DNA of 44,051 nt from Oscillochloris sp. ZM17-4 (GTDB lineage Bacteria; Chloroflexota; Chloroflexia; Chloroflexales; Chloroflexaceae). The position numbers and the translations under genes were made by a program. Below are positions 32,692 through 42,775 of this stretch, in pieces. Each line of letters starts with the position of its first letter. Position 1 is the stretch's first letter. Under the pieces are notes generated by a model. The model searched no databases. It was not told where the DNA came from and was given only the letters and a program-made list of their open reading frames with translations. The stretch lies in contig NZ_JAIEWN010000001.1 of NCBI RefSeq assembly GCF_019599295.1, forward strand, positions 417,535-461,585, in the 5' to 3' direction.

Positions 32692-33477
32692 ATGGACACC
32701 CCTATGCCCCCTGAGCCGCCTGTCTGGGCGCAGACCTACCTGTACCCGCCGCTGATCGTGGTGGCGATCTGGGTGACTCTCACCGCCGGGGTGCTGGTGC
32801 TAAACCGGAAGGGCGAGCGGGCGACCCGCCTGGCGCTGCTGCTGAGCCTGCCCCTGCTCGGGCTGGCCCACTGGCAGATCGGGCTGACGCGGCACGACCT
32901 GAGCGCCCTCGGGGCCTACCGCGCCTTCGTGGCCGGCCTGATCATCTGGGCCTGGCACGAGATGGCCTTCTACAGCGGGCTGATCAGCGGCCCCTGGCGT
33001 CGCCCCTGCCCGCCCCACGCCCGCGGCGTCGTGCGCTTCGGCTACGCCCTCGGCACGCACCTCTACCACGAGCTGGCCTGCATCATCGAGCTCGCCCTGA
33101 TGCTGCACGTCCTCGGCGACGCGACCAACTGGGTGGGGCTGCTGGTCTTCTGCCTGAGCTGGGCGCTCCAGCACAGCGCCAAGCTCAACGTGCTGCTCGG
33201 CGTGCCCATCCTCCAGGTCGAGCTCTTCCCGCCCCACCTGCGCTACCTGGGCAGCTTCTGGGCGCGCCGCCCCGCCAGCGGCTTCTTCCTGCCGTCGGTC
33301 TCGGTCTCCACGCTCCTCGCCGGCCTGCTCTGGCTGACGGCCGGCTCCCTCGCCCCCGCGCCCGTCGCGGTGCGCCTGGCCCTGGTGGCCAGCGTCGTCA
33401 CCCTCGGGGCGCTTGAGCACTGGCTGCTCATCCTCCCCGCCCGCGCCACCTCTGCGGTCGGCCAGGTCGCCGAGTAG
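32692..33477 (+). CDS. PuhE-like photosynthetic complex assembly protein (DUF3623)
   Basis: A 261-residue protein with about seven membrane segments. It fits the family named putative photosynthetic complex assembly protein 2. Matching blocks are VAGLIIWAWHEMAFYSGLISGP, RRPCPPHARGVVRF, THLYHELACI, HSAKLNVLLGVPILQVELFPPHLRYL and GALEHWLLILP. In proteobacterial phototrophs the gene lies in the photosynthesis cluster and affects reaction-centre or light-harvesting assembly. Here the neighbours are a lipid exporter and transglutaminases, with no pigment genes within the window. The start (32692, or 32704) is uncertain because no ribosome-binding site is visible; the open frame runs back through the 32561 repeat. 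Confidence 0.82.
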   Translation: MDTPMPPEPPVWAQTYLYPPLIVVAIWVTLTAGVLVLNRKGERATRLALLLSLPLLGLAHWQIGLTRHDLSALGAYRAFVAGLIIWAWHEMAFYSGLISGPWRRPCPPHARGVVRFGYALGTHLYHELACIIELALMLHVLGDATNWVGLLVFCLSWALQHSAKLNVLLGVPILQVELFPPHLRYLGSFWARRPASGFFLPSVSVSTLLAGLLWLTAGSLAPAPVAVRLALVASVVTLGALEHWLLILPARATSAVGQVAE

Positions 33478-33484
33478 GCGCTGA

Positions 33485-34384
33485 TCACCTGCGGTAGGCG
33501 AGGTGGGTCAGCCCCGCGCGCTTGCTTGCGCTGAACTGGCCCTGGTAGGGCGCGCGGTAGCTGCCCGAGGTCGGCGACACGTCGCCGTAGTCGCGGCCGA
33601 TCGCCACGGTGATATAGGCCGGCGTGATCCGCCGGTGGTTCGTCGGGTCGAAGGCGACCGCGCGATAGCCGCCGGGGCCGGATATCAGGGCCTCGACCCA
33701 GGCGTGCGATCCGCCCTCGCCCAGCATATGCCCCGAGACATAGCGCGCCGGGATGCCCGCCGACCGGCAGATCGCCAGCATAATGTGCGCGTAGTCCTGG
33801 CAGAGCCCCTTGCCGATGGCCAGGGCCTCGGCGGCGGGTGTGCTCACCGTCGTCGCGCCGTAGCCGTAGCGCATCGCGCCGTAGACCCAGGTGCTGATCG
33901 CGTCGGCCAGTTCCTCCTCGCCGGCGTGGCGGCGCACCAGGTGGCGGGCTGTGTCGATGATCCGGGCGTCCGCCGTCGTCAGCGGCGTCGGCGTCAGGTA
34001 GCGCGCCACCTCCCCCGCCGCCACCGTCGGCCACGCCACCGCCGACACGTCGCGCTCGACCACCAGCCGCATCTCGAAGGCCAGATCTCCCGCCACCTCG
34101 GGGATGGCGACGGTGAAGACCCGGTTGCCGAAGGCGTCCGTGATCGCGCTCGTCACCGCGTCGGGCGCAGAGACCCGCAGATCATACGCGCGGACGTGCT
34201 GGTCGCCGTAGCGCTCGGGCGGGAAGACCACGAGCCGCTGGCGCAGGTCGCGGATCGCGCCGGGGTAGCGGTACTCGAAGCGCTGGTGCATCCAGTAGCG
34301 CGTCTCGCGCACCTCGCTCCACTCCACCTCGTGGTGGTTGATCAGGGCGATCTGGCTGGCCGCGCCGGTCATCAGCTCGTGCAT
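33485..34384 (-). CDS. transglutaminase-like cysteine protease family protein (first copy)
   Basis: A 299-residue cytosolic-looking protein. The bacterial transglutaminase N-terminal beta domain fills residues about 15-125 (YWMHQRFEYRYPGAIRDLRQRL). The catalytic core has Cys in GKGLCQDYAHIMLAICRSAGIPARYVSG, His in GGSHAWVEAL and Asp in AFDPTNHRRI, a full Cys-His-Asp triad. GGAGG lies ten bases before ATG 34384. It starts 5 bp after the stop of a second transglutaminase on the same strand, so the two are cotranscribed. Related gene pairs accompany MoxR and alpha-E proteins in other bacteria; MoxR and DUF58 are adjacent here. Substrate unknown. Confidence 0.88.
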   Translation of the reverse strand: MHELMTGAASQIALINHHEVEWSEVRETRYWMHQRFEYRYPGAIRDLRQRLVVFPPERYGDQHVRAYDLRVSAPDAVTSAITDAFGNRVFTVAIPEVAGDLAFEMRLVVERDVSAVAWPTVAAGEVARYLTPTPLTTADARIIDTARHLVRRHAGEEELADAISTWVYGAMRYGYGATTVSTPAAEALAIGKGLCQDYAHIMLAICRSAGIPARYVSGHMLGEGGSHAWVEALISGPGGYRAVAFDPTNHRRITPAYITVAIGRDYGDVSPTSGSYRAPYQGQFSASKRAGLTHLAYRR

Positions 34385-34389
34385 CGAGG

Positions 34390-35259
34390 TCACCCCTCCG
34401 CCTCGCGCGCCCAGAGCGGCACATCGAAGCGATCTCTGTCGTGAAGCTCGTCGGCCCAGACGGCCATCCCCGTGAGCTGGCTATCGCCGTAGCTGGTCAG
34501 GATGGCCGTGTCCACGGCGTCGCGGCCACGGGCGATCACCACCCGGCCGATCCGCGGCCGGTTATGGCGGGCGTCGAAGGTGCGCCAGGCCCCGCCGACA
34601 TAGGCCTCGAACCAGGCGTGAAAGTCCATCGGGTTGGGGTCGATCGGCACCCCGATGTCGGGCAGGTAGCCGCTGACATAGCGGGCCGGGATATTCATCG
34701 CCCGGCAGAACATCACCCCGACGTGGGCGAAGTCGCGGCAGACGCCCCGGCGGCTCATGTAGGCGTCGTAGCCCGTCGTATTCGGGGTGCTGTTGCCATA
34801 GCCGTAGGCGATAGTGGCGTGCGCCCAGTCGCAGATCGCCTGCACGCGCGCCCAGCCGTCCGGCGCGCCGCCAAACATGGCCCAGGCGTCGTTCAGCACC
34901 AGGTCCGACGGGCAGTAGCGGCTGGGCAGCGTGAAGGGCATCACGTCGTCGGGCAGCTGGTCGACAAACGCGCCGGGCAGGTAGGGGAAGGCCGGGTCGG
35001 GCGTCGCGGGAACCTCGACGATCGCGTCGTAGGAGAGCTGCATGGTGCCGGCCGGCGTCGTCCAGCGCCAGACCGTGTTGTTGAAGCTGTCGTGGAAGGT
35101 GTGGATCGGCACCTGCGGCGTGGTGATGTGGCGCTCATCGATCAGACGGTGGATGTCGAGCTGGCGCGGGCGCACCACGGACATCACCGGGGTCGGCGAT
35201 CCGGACTCGATCACAAAGGTGAAGCCGACACGGAGGAGCATGGCGCGCTGTGCTCTCAT
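34390..35259 (-). CDS. transglutaminase-like family protein (second copy)
   Basis: A 289-residue protein. The N-terminal part (LLRVGFTFVIES, QLSYDAIVEVP) is the beta domain. The catalytic Cys is in SRRGVCRDFAHVGVMFCRAMNIPARYVSG, the His in MDFHAWFEAYVGG and the Asp in TFDARHNRPRIGRV. It shares the fold and triad of the downstream copy but little overall sequence. Two in-frame starts are possible: 35259 (MRAQRAM) and 35241 (MLLRVGF), the second being closer to the family's usual start. A degenerate 7-bp repeat array lies right upstream where a ribosome-binding site would be expected, and none is seen. Confidence 0.86.
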   Translation of the reverse strand: MRAQRAMLLRVGFTFVIESGSPTPVMSVVRPRQLDIHRLIDERHITTPQVPIHTFHDSFNNTVWRWTTPAGTMQLSYDAIVEVPATPDPAFPYLPGAFVDQLPDDVMPFTLPSRYCPSDLVLNDAWAMFGGAPDGWARVQAICDWAHATIAYGYGNSTPNTTGYDAYMSRRGVCRDFAHVGVMFCRAMNIPARYVSGYLPDIGVPIDPNPMDFHAWFEAYVGGAWRTFDARHNRPRIGRVVIARGRDAVDTAILTSYGDSQLTGMAVWADELHDRDRFDVPLWAREAEG

Positions 35260-35265
35260 AGGTAG

Positions 35266-35293
35266 GGGGACAGGAGATAGGATACAGGGGACA
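35266..35293. repeat. degenerate 7-bp tandem repeat, 4 units
   Basis: GGGGACA, GGAGATA, GGATACA and GGGGACA in exact 7-bp steps. It begins six bases upstream of the second transglutaminase start, read on the minus strand. An older or mutated member of the GGGGACA arrays. Confidence 0.75.
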
Positions 35294-35299
35294 GGTTCA

Positions 35300-35340
35300 G
35301 ATAATAGAAAACGCTGGGCGCACACAGGCGCGCTCAGCGT
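35300..35340 (-). terminator. terminator-like hairpin after moxR
   Basis: The stem 35330-35340/35311-35321 is 11 bp with one G-U pair and an 8-nt loop, followed on the minus strand by TTTTCTATTAT. It lies about 45 bp past the MoxR stop. A minus-strand TATAAT at 35366-35371 lies upstream of it, so the hairpin could instead be in the leader of the transglutaminase mRNA and act as an attenuator. Confidence 0.55.
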
Positions 35341-35383
35341 CATTGCTTCCATGGGGTTATCGTCTATTATACACCATGCGAGC

Positions 35384-36331
<948 letters not shown>

Positions 36332-36345
36332 GCGCGCCTCGCTGT

Positions 36346-36429
36346 GATTGCAGATTGCAGATTGCAGATTTTAGATTGCCGCTCTATGATAGGTTAAAAT
36401 CTGCAATCTGCAATCTGCAATCTGCAATC
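36346..36429. repeat. inverted pair of 7-bp arrays (GATTGCA)n / (TGCAATC)n
   Basis: The left array is GATTGCA x3, GATTTTA, GATTGCC (36346-36380). The right array is TAAAATC followed by TGCAATC x4 (36395-36429). The segments 36346-36373 and 36395-36422 are perfectly complementary over 28 bp, including the variant GATTTTA unit. The array fills the whole spacer between the divergent MoxR and DUF58 starts and ends two bases before the DUF58 ATG. Confidence 0.95.
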
Positions 36430-36431
36430 CT

Positions 36432-37742
36432 ATGCTGCCCACCCCCCGCCTCTTCCTACTCCTCCTGCTCGCCGCGCCGCTCGTCGCCGGGGCGGCCATC
36501 GCGCGCCCGCTGCTCTGGCTGGCCCTGGCCTACCTGATCGTGGTGGCCGGCGTGCTGATCAGCGACCTGCTGCTCACGCCGGTGCCGGGGCAGATCGAGG
36601 TCGAGCGGATCAACGACGCCCGGCTCTCGCTGGGCGCCGAGAACCTGGTCACGGTGCTGATCTCCAACGCCAGCCCGCGCGCCCTGCGCTTCACCATGCG
36701 CGATGAGTCCCCCGATGAGATGCCCAGCGACGCGGCCTTCATCAGCGGCGATCTGCCGGCCTACGATGTGTTCTCCGCCCAGTACCGCCTGCGCCCGCTG
36801 CGGCGGGGCGACTACCAGTTCGGCGATGTGGTGCTGCGCTACCGGGGCCTGCTCGGCACCTTCGTGCGCCAGGCCCGCTACCCGACCGCCGCGCCGGTGC
36901 AGGTCTACCCGAATGTGCTGGAGCTGCGCAAGTACGACCTGCTGGCCCACAAGGGGCTGCTCTACGAGCAGGGGCTGCGGCCGGCGCGGGTCTATGGCCA
37001 GGGCGGTGAGTTCGCCCGCCTGCGCGAGTACGGCCCCGACGACGAGTACCGCCGGGTCAGCTGGAAGGCCACCGCCCGCCGGGGCCGGCCGATCGTGGCC
37101 GAGGTTGAGACCGAGCGCAGCCAGCACGTGATCTGCATGATCGACACCGGCCGCCTGATGGCCCCGCCGCTCGGCGAGATCGCCAAGCTCGACTATGTGA
37201 TCAACACGGCCCTGCTGCTCAGCTACGTGGCCGCGCTCAAGGGCGACCATGTCGGCCTGCTCACCTTCGCCGATCAGGTCGGGGCATTCCTGGCCCCGCA
37301 GCGCGGCAAGGCCCAGTTCCAGCGCATGATCGAGGCGCTCTACAATGTGCATGCCGAGGCGGTCGAGGCCGACCACGCCGTGGCCCTGGGCTACCTCCAG
37401 CGCAGGGTGCGCCGCCGCTCGCTGGTGGTGCTCTTCACCGACCTGGCCACCCCCGACGCGGCCCGGCCCCTGATCGCCTACCTGGCCCGGCTCAGCCGCC
37501 AGCACCTGATCGTCTGCGTGACGATCAGCGACCCGAATGTGAGCGCGGCGGTCGGCGCGCCCGCCCGCGACCTCACCGCCGCCTACACCCGCGCCGTCGC
37601 CGAGCAGCTGCGCGACGAGCGCCAGGCCATCCTCGACACCCTCAGCCGCAGCGGCGTGATCCCCGTCGATGTCCCCGCCGACAAGCTCACCATCTCCGTC
37701 GTCAACACCTACCTGCGCTTGAAGGCCCAGGGGCGGCTGTAG
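36432..37742 (+). CDS. DUF58 domain protein
   Basis: A 436-residue protein. Two N-terminal membrane helices (about 5-22 and 28-48) are followed by a beta-rich region (about 60-170) and the DUF58/VWA-like core: EFARLREYGPDDEYRRVSWKATARRGRPIVAEVETERSQHVICMIDTGRLM at about 197-247. DUF58 proteins work with MoxR ATPases in envelope functions. The start codon lies two bases after the heptamer array, with no visible ribosome-binding site. The stop codon TAG is the first TAG of a GTAGGGCC element, so the natural 3' end may have been replaced. Confidence 0.9.
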   Translation: MLPTPRLFLLLLLAAPLVAGAAIARPLLWLALAYLIVVAGVLISDLLLTPVPGQIEVERINDARLSLGAENLVTVLISNASPRALRFTMRDESPDEMPSDAAFISGDLPAYDVFSAQYRLRPLRRGDYQFGDVVLRYRGLLGTFVRQARYPTAAPVQVYPNVLELRKYDLLAHKGLLYEQGLRPARVYGQGGEFARLREYGPDDEYRRVSWKATARRGRPIVAEVETERSQHVICMIDTGRLMAPPLGEIAKLDYVINTALLLSYVAALKGDHVGLLTFADQVGAFLAPQRGKAQFQRMIEALYNVHAEAVEADHAVALGYLQRRVRRRSLVVLFTDLATPDAARPLIAYLARLSRQHLIVCVTISDPNVSAAVGAPARDLTAAYTRAVAEQLRDERQAILDTLSRSGVIPVDVPADKLTISVVNTYLRLKAQGRL

Positions 37743-37798
37743 GGCCGAAGCATCTGGGGTTGTCGCTCTGCGACAACCCCAGATGCTTCGGCCCTACA
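37738..37798. repeat. GTAGGGCCGAAGCAT-family palindrome, supplies a stop
   Basis: The arms 37738-37766 and 37770-37798 are perfectly complementary over 29 bp, loop TCT. The outer part TGTAGGGCCGAAGCAT is the family end; the core CTGGGGTTGTCGC is private. Its TAG (37740-37742) is the DUF58 stop codon. Confidence 0.95.
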
Positions 37799-37814
37799 AA
37801 ACGTGTGCAGGCTA

Positions 37815-37862
37815 TTGACAAAACCTTTTCATGTCCGTATACTCTATATTACCGGTCGGTAA
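37815..37862 (+). promoter_or_regulatory. promoter/operator module 1 of the TetR-efflux operon
   Basis: TTGACA (37815-37820), 17 bp, TATACT (37838-37843), then the operator TTACCGGTCGGTAA (37849-37862), a dyad of TTACC and GGTAA. The operator covers the expected transcription start, so a bound repressor would block initiation. Confidence 0.85.
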
Positions 37863-37869
37863 GAAACCC

Positions 37870-37917
37870 TTGACAAACCTTTTGCACAGATATATAATCT
37901 TCCTGACCGGTCGGTAA
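37870..37917 (+). promoter_or_regulatory. promoter/operator module 2 of the TetR-efflux operon
   Basis: TTGACA (37870-37875), 17 bp, TATAAT (37893-37898), a perfect consensus promoter, then the operator TGACCGGTCGGTAA (37904-37917). Each part lies exactly 55 bp downstream of its counterpart in module 1, so the two arose by tandem duplication. The TetR start is 24 bp beyond. Confidence 0.9.
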
Positions 37918-37941
37918 AGTTCCCCGGCCGACACGAGAGCT

Positions 37942-38613
37942 ATGCAAGACCAGAGCCACCAGCCAATCAACGCCCCAACGGCGGTCAAGATCATCGAGGC
38001 CGCGACGCACCTGTTCATGCAGCGGGGCTACAAGGCCGTCTCGATCACCGACATCATCAAGGCGGCCGAGGTGACGAAGCCCACCCTCTACTACTACTTC
38101 TCCGACAAAGAGGAGCTGTTCGTGCAGATGGGGCTGAGCGTCGTGGCGATGATGAGCGCGCAGCTGCGGGACGCCGCAGCCAGCGCCGCCACCACCGCCC
38201 AGCGCCTCACCGCCCTGGCCCAGGTGCTGCTCGCCGACCGCGACGGCGACATGCGTATGATGCGCCACGAGATGTTCGAGCACGTCGGCCCCGCCCAGCG
38301 CGAGCGCCTTGCGGGGGCCTTCTACAGCGGCCTGTTCGCGCCCATCCAGCAGGCGATGGCCCGGGGCCTCGCCGACGGCGAGCTGACGCGCTACCCGGCC
38401 GAGATCCTGGCCGCGATGTTTCTCGGCATGAGCGAGTCGTTTCACGAGTTCGCCAGCGGCGCGCACGCCGGCCCCTGGGCCAGCGCGCCGGGCGGCCCCT
38501 TCAGCAGCCCGCAGCTCAGCGCCGAGACCCTAGTCGATCTGTTCTTGCACGGCGTCGCGCCGAACCCCCGCGACCCGGCGGCCGGGGATGGCCCGGCCCC
38601 CCGCGACCCGTAG
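37942..38613 (+). CDS. TetR/AcrR-family transcriptional repressor
   Basis: A 223-residue regulator. The N-terminal helix-turn-helix (about 14-60: IIEAATHLFMQRGYKAVSITDIIKAAEVTKPTLYYYFSDKEELF) is typical of TetR. The ligand-binding C-terminal domain is helical and unassigned. It is the first gene of an operon with an efflux adaptor and MacB-type ABC proteins, and two ACCGGTCGGT operators lie directly upstream; autorepression with release by an exported compound is the probable logic. The stop codon TAG is the TAG of a GTAGGGCC-family element, and the last 15 residues are rich in Pro and Arg, so the native end may have been altered. Confidence 0.92.
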   Translation: MQDQSHQPINAPTAVKIIEAATHLFMQRGYKAVSITDIIKAAEVTKPTLYYYFSDKEELFVQMGLSVVAMMSAQLRDAAASAATTAQRLTALAQVLLADRDGDMRMMRHEMFEHVGPAQRERLAGAFYSGLFAPIQQAMARGLADGELTRYPAEILAAMFLGMSESFHEFASGAHAGPWASAPGGPFSSPQLSAETLVDLFLHGVAPNPRDPAAGDGPAPRDP

Positions 38614-38665
38614 GGCCGAAGTATTCGCGATTGTCGCCCCGCGACAATCGCGAATACTTCGGCCC
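38613..38665. repeat. GTAGGGCCGAAGCAT-family palindrome, supplies a stop
   Basis: The arms 38613-38637 and 38641-38665 (25 bp) are perfect, loop CCC. On the left the family end CGTAGGGCCGAAG is complete from 38609, but the right end has lost its last bases (GGCCCGCC). The fourteenth base of the family end is T in place of C (GTATT for GCATT), and the opposite arm carries the compensating A. TAG at 38611-38613 ends the TetR gene. Confidence 0.93.
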
Positions 38666-38705
38666 GCCACCGGCCAATCATATTGATACCCTGAAGGATT
38701 ATCCT

Positions 38706-40472
38706 ATGACCTCCGTCCCCCAGCCTCGATCCGGCGGCCGATCCCGCCGCCTGCCCATAGCCGCCATCGTCGCCGCCGTCCTGGTAGTCGCGGTGATCGC
38801 CAGCCTCGCCATCCGTAATCTGGCCACCCGGCCCGCCGACCCGCTGGCCGGCGCGAGCACCGCCGCCGTCTCGCGGGGCGACATGTCCCTGGGCGTCTCC
38901 GCCACGGGCAATGTCGAGCCGCGCACCGAGGCCGACCTGGCCTTCATCAGCGCCGGCGGCCGGGTGAGCCAGGTGCTTGTCGCCGAGGGCGACGCCGTGG
39001 CCGCCCAGACGCCCCTGGTGGAGCTCGACACCCGCCAGCTGGCCGCAGAGGTCGCCGCCGCCAGCGCGAACCTGAATATTGCGAAGGCCGATCTGCAGTC
39101 CCTGCGCGACGGGGCCACGCCCCAGCAGATCGCCGAGGCGCAGGCCCAGGTTCAGGCCGCCCAGAGCAACCTGACCCAGACCGAGGGCAGCGTCACCGCC
39201 GCCGACCTGCGCGCCGCCCGCGCCCAGGTCGAGCAGGCCCGCGCCAGCCTGGCCATCCTTGAGGCCGGCCCGAAGAGCGACGCGCGCACCCGCGCCCAGA
39301 CCACGCTCACCGACGCCCGCGCCGAGCTCGACCGCCAGCGCAGCGCCCTGTCCGCCGCCAAGGAGGACGCCCGCGCCGCCATCGAGCAGCGGGCCAACGC
39401 CCTGCGCGACGCCCAGGCCGTCTACAGCGCCGCATACTGGGATAACAAGCACGTTCAGGACAACGGCACCGACCCGCGCACCGGCCGGCCGCTGAGCGAC
39501 GCCGCTGAGCGCGACTTCTCCGACGCACTGGCCCAGGCCCAGATCGCCGTGACCGACGCCGAGGCCGCTGTGCGTCAGTCCCAGGTTGACTATGAGACCG
39601 CAAAGCAGAATGAGATCAGCGGGCTCGCCAGCGCCCAGGCCCGCGTCGAGACAGCCCAGGCCGACCTGGACACGCTTCTGTCTGGCGCCGAGGCCGATGA
39701 GCTGGCCGCCGCCCGCGCCAATCTGGCCCGCGCCGAGGCCGATCTGGCCCGCCTGACCGGCACCCAGCGCGCCGGCGCCGTGGGCGCCCAGCAGGCCAAC
39801 GTCGAGGCCGCCCAGGCCCGCCTCAGCCAGCTCACCGGCGACCCGACCTCCAGCGACCTCGCCCGCGCCGAGGCCCGCGTGGCCCAGGCCCAGGCCCAGC
39901 TCGACCAGGCCCAGATCCGGCTCGATGACGCCACCCTGCGCGCCCCCTTCGCCGGCACGGTCGCCGCCGTCAACGTGGCCCCCGGCGAGATCGTTGGCGG
40001 CCAGACGCCGCCCGTCACCCTGATCGACACCACCCGCTACCTGGTCAAGGTCACGGTCGACGAGGTCGATATCGGCAAGGTCAGCATCGGCCAGCCGGTC
40101 AGCGTCCTGATCGACGCACTCGGCGGGGACAGCCTGAGCGGCACGGTGCTGCGGGTCGAGCCGCTCCCCAAGAGCGACAGCGCCGTGACGGCCTACCGCG
40201 TCACCCTTGAGGTTGACCCATCCGGCCGCGACATCAAGCCGGGGATGACCGCCAGCGCCACGATTGTGGCCGACAGCCGCACCGATGTCCTGAGCGTGCC
40301 CGCCGCCGCCGTGCGCGGCGAGGGTGCGGGCGCCACGGTCAGCGTGGCCATCACCGCCGCCGACGGCAGCGTCACGGTCGAGGATCGCCCGGTGACCGTC
40401 GGCCTGCGCACCAGCGAGCGCGCCGAGATCCTCAGCGGCCTCGCCGAGGGCGAGCAGGTCGTCATCCGTTAA
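38706..40472 (+). CDS. MacA/HlyD-like efflux periplasmic adaptor
   Basis: A 588-residue membrane-fusion protein. A membrane helix at about 17-37 follows a basic N-terminus. The barrel/lipoyl half starts with VSRGDMSLGVSATGNVEPRTEADLAF. A very long Ala/Gln/Arg coiled coil (about 115-400) is much longer than in E. coli MacA. The second lipoyl half is DATLRAPFAGTVAAVNVAPGEIVGG, followed by beta-barrel and membrane-proximal domains. GAAGGA lies seven bases before ATG 38706. With no TolC gene nearby and a probably single-membrane cell, the long hairpin may reach across the cell wall (inference). It is followed by the ATPase and permease. Confidence 0.9.
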   Translation: MTSVPQPRSGGRSRRLPIAAIVAAVLVVAVIASLAIRNLATRPADPLAGASTAAVSRGDMSLGVSATGNVEPRTEADLAFISAGGRVSQVLVAEGDAVAAQTPLVELDTRQLAAEVAAASANLNIAKADLQSLRDGATPQQIAEAQAQVQAAQSNLTQTEGSVTAADLRAARAQVEQARASLAILEAGPKSDARTRAQTTLTDARAELDRQRSALSAAKEDARAAIEQRANALRDAQAVYSAAYWDNKHVQDNGTDPRTGRPLSDAAERDFSDALAQAQIAVTDAEAAVRQSQVDYETAKQNEISGLASAQARVETAQADLDTLLSGAEADELAAARANLARAEADLARLTGTQRAGAVGAQQANVEAAQARLSQLTGDPTSSDLARAEARVAQAQAQLDQAQIRLDDATLRAPFAGTVAAVNVAPGEIVGGQTPPVTLIDTTRYLVKVTVDEVDIGKVSIGQPVSVLIDALGGDSLSGTVLRVEPLPKSDSAVTAYRVTLEVDPSGRDIKPGMTASATIVADSRTDVLSVPAAAVRGEGAGATVSVAITAADGSVTVEDRPVTVGLRTSERAEILSGLAEGEQVVIR

Positions 40473-40474
40473 TT

Positions 40475-40549
40475 GTAGGGCTGAAGCATTGCGCCCGCAT
40501 GGAACACCTCACCCACCAGAGAGACGCCGGCGCAATGCTTCGGCCACCT
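40475..40549. repeat. GTAGGGCCGAAGCAT family, 33-nt spacer type, degenerate end
   Basis: The arms 40475-40495 and 40529-40549 pair over 21 bp except for the outer three to four bases and one T-G wobble; the spacer 40496-40528 is 33 nt. It starts two bases after the adaptor stop. The right-arm ATG (40535) is in frame with the ATPase start at 40565. Confidence 0.88.
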
Positions 40550-40564
40550 AAAAGGACATACACC

Positions 40565-41314
40565 ATGACTGACTACATAACCCACCCGATCGTCCAGATC
40601 GCCAGCCTGAGCAAGGAGTTCGCCACCGGCGACAGCAGCTTCCTGGCCCTCGACAACATCTCGGTGGAGATCCACCCCGGCGAGATGGTCGCGATCATGG
40701 GCCCGTCGGGCAGCGGCAAGAGCACCCTGATGACGATGATCGGCCTGCTCGACCAGCCGACGCGCGGCGTCTACCTGCTGGACGGCAAGGATGTCGGCCG
40801 GCTCGGGCGCAACGAGCAGGCCCACGTGCGCAACGAGAAGCTCGGCTTCGTGTTTCAGAACTTCAACCTGCTGCCGCGCCTGAGCGCCCAGAAGAACGTC
40901 GAGCTGCCCCTGGTCTACGGCCGGGTGGACGGACGCGAGCGCGCCCGGCGCGCCCAGGAGGCTCTGGAGGCCGTCGGCCTGAGCAGCAAGCTGAACAGCC
41001 TGCCCAACACCCTCTCGGGCGGCCAGAAGCAGCGCGTCGCCATCGCCCGCTCGCTCGTCCACAACCCGACCCTGCTGCTGGCTGATGAGCCGACCGGCGC
41101 CCTGGACACGCGCACCGGCGCCGAGATCATGGCCCTCTTCCGCCAGCTCAACCGCGAGCAGGGCCGCACGATCATCGTCGTCACCCACGACCCCGAGATC
41201 GGCCGGCAGATGGATCGCGTGATCGGCCTGCGCGACGGCCGCCTCGCCGATAATATCCTCCAGGACTACTACGGCGTCGAGGCCTATGGTGAGAAGATGA
41301 AGGTCGCCGCCTGA
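40565..41314 (+). CDS. MacB-type ABC transporter ATPase subunit
   Basis: A 249-residue nucleotide-binding subunit. Walker A is GPSGSGKST at 46-54; the Q-loop is FVFQNFNLLPRLSAQKNVELPL; the signature is LSGGQKQRVAIARSL; Walker B is LLLADEPTGALD and the H-loop His is in VVTHDPEIG. These are the hallmarks of the MacB/LolD/FtsE group (type VII ABC), which drives mechanotransmission rather than membrane-crossing transport. The AAAAGGA site ten bases before 40565 decides the start, although a repeat-derived ATG at 40535 is in frame. It is encoded between its adaptor and its permease. Confidence 0.95.
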   Translation: MTDYITHPIVQIASLSKEFATGDSSFLALDNISVEIHPGEMVAIMGPSGSGKSTLMTMIGLLDQPTRGVYLLDGKDVGRLGRNEQAHVRNEKLGFVFQNFNLLPRLSAQKNVELPLVYGRVDGRERARRAQEALEAVGLSSKLNSLPNTLSGGQKQRVAIARSLVHNPTLLLADEPTGALDTRTGAEIMALFRQLNREQGRTIIVVTHDPEIGRQMDRVIGLRDGRLADNILQDYYGVEAYGEKMKVAA

Positions 41315-41323
41315 GGTGAGCGT

Positions 41324-41344
41324 AGCCGATAGCCGATAGCTGAT
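41324..41344. repeat. 7-bp tandem repeat AGCCGAT x3
   Basis: AGCCGAT, AGCCGAT, AGCTGAT in 7-bp steps, nine bases after the ATPase stop and 49 bases before the permease start. Short, but it shares the 7-bp period of the other arrays. Confidence 0.75.
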
Positions 41345-41392
41345 CAAACTATATGTGTCATCGCGGCGCTGTGTGCCGCGTGTGAGGGGCTA

Positions 41393-42643
<1,251 letters not shown>

Positions 42644-42649
42644 ACCACT

Positions 42650-42683
42650 GAGGCGCTAAGGCATTGAGGTGCCTTAGCGCCTC
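42650..42683. repeat. 14-bp hairpin after the permease gene
   Basis: GAGGCGCTAAGGCA (42650-42663) and its complement (42670-42683) pair perfectly, with loop TTGAGG. It starts six bases after the permease stop. Confidence 0.8.
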
Positions 42684-42722
42684 TACATGTATAGAAACGT
42701 GTGCCTAGCAGGCACATGCTGC

Positions 42723-42774
42723 ACTGATGGTGCTGCGGCGCGGCGTAGCCGCGCCGCAGCACCATCAGTTTTTT
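42723..42774 (+). terminator. rho-independent terminator of the efflux operon
   Basis: The arms 42723-42744 and 42748-42769 are perfect over 22 bp with loop GTA, GC-rich at the top and followed by six T (42769-42774). It is the only palindrome in the window with a proper T-tract. Like the others, its loop is closed by GGC/GCC. Confidence 0.88.
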
Positions 42775-42775
42775 C

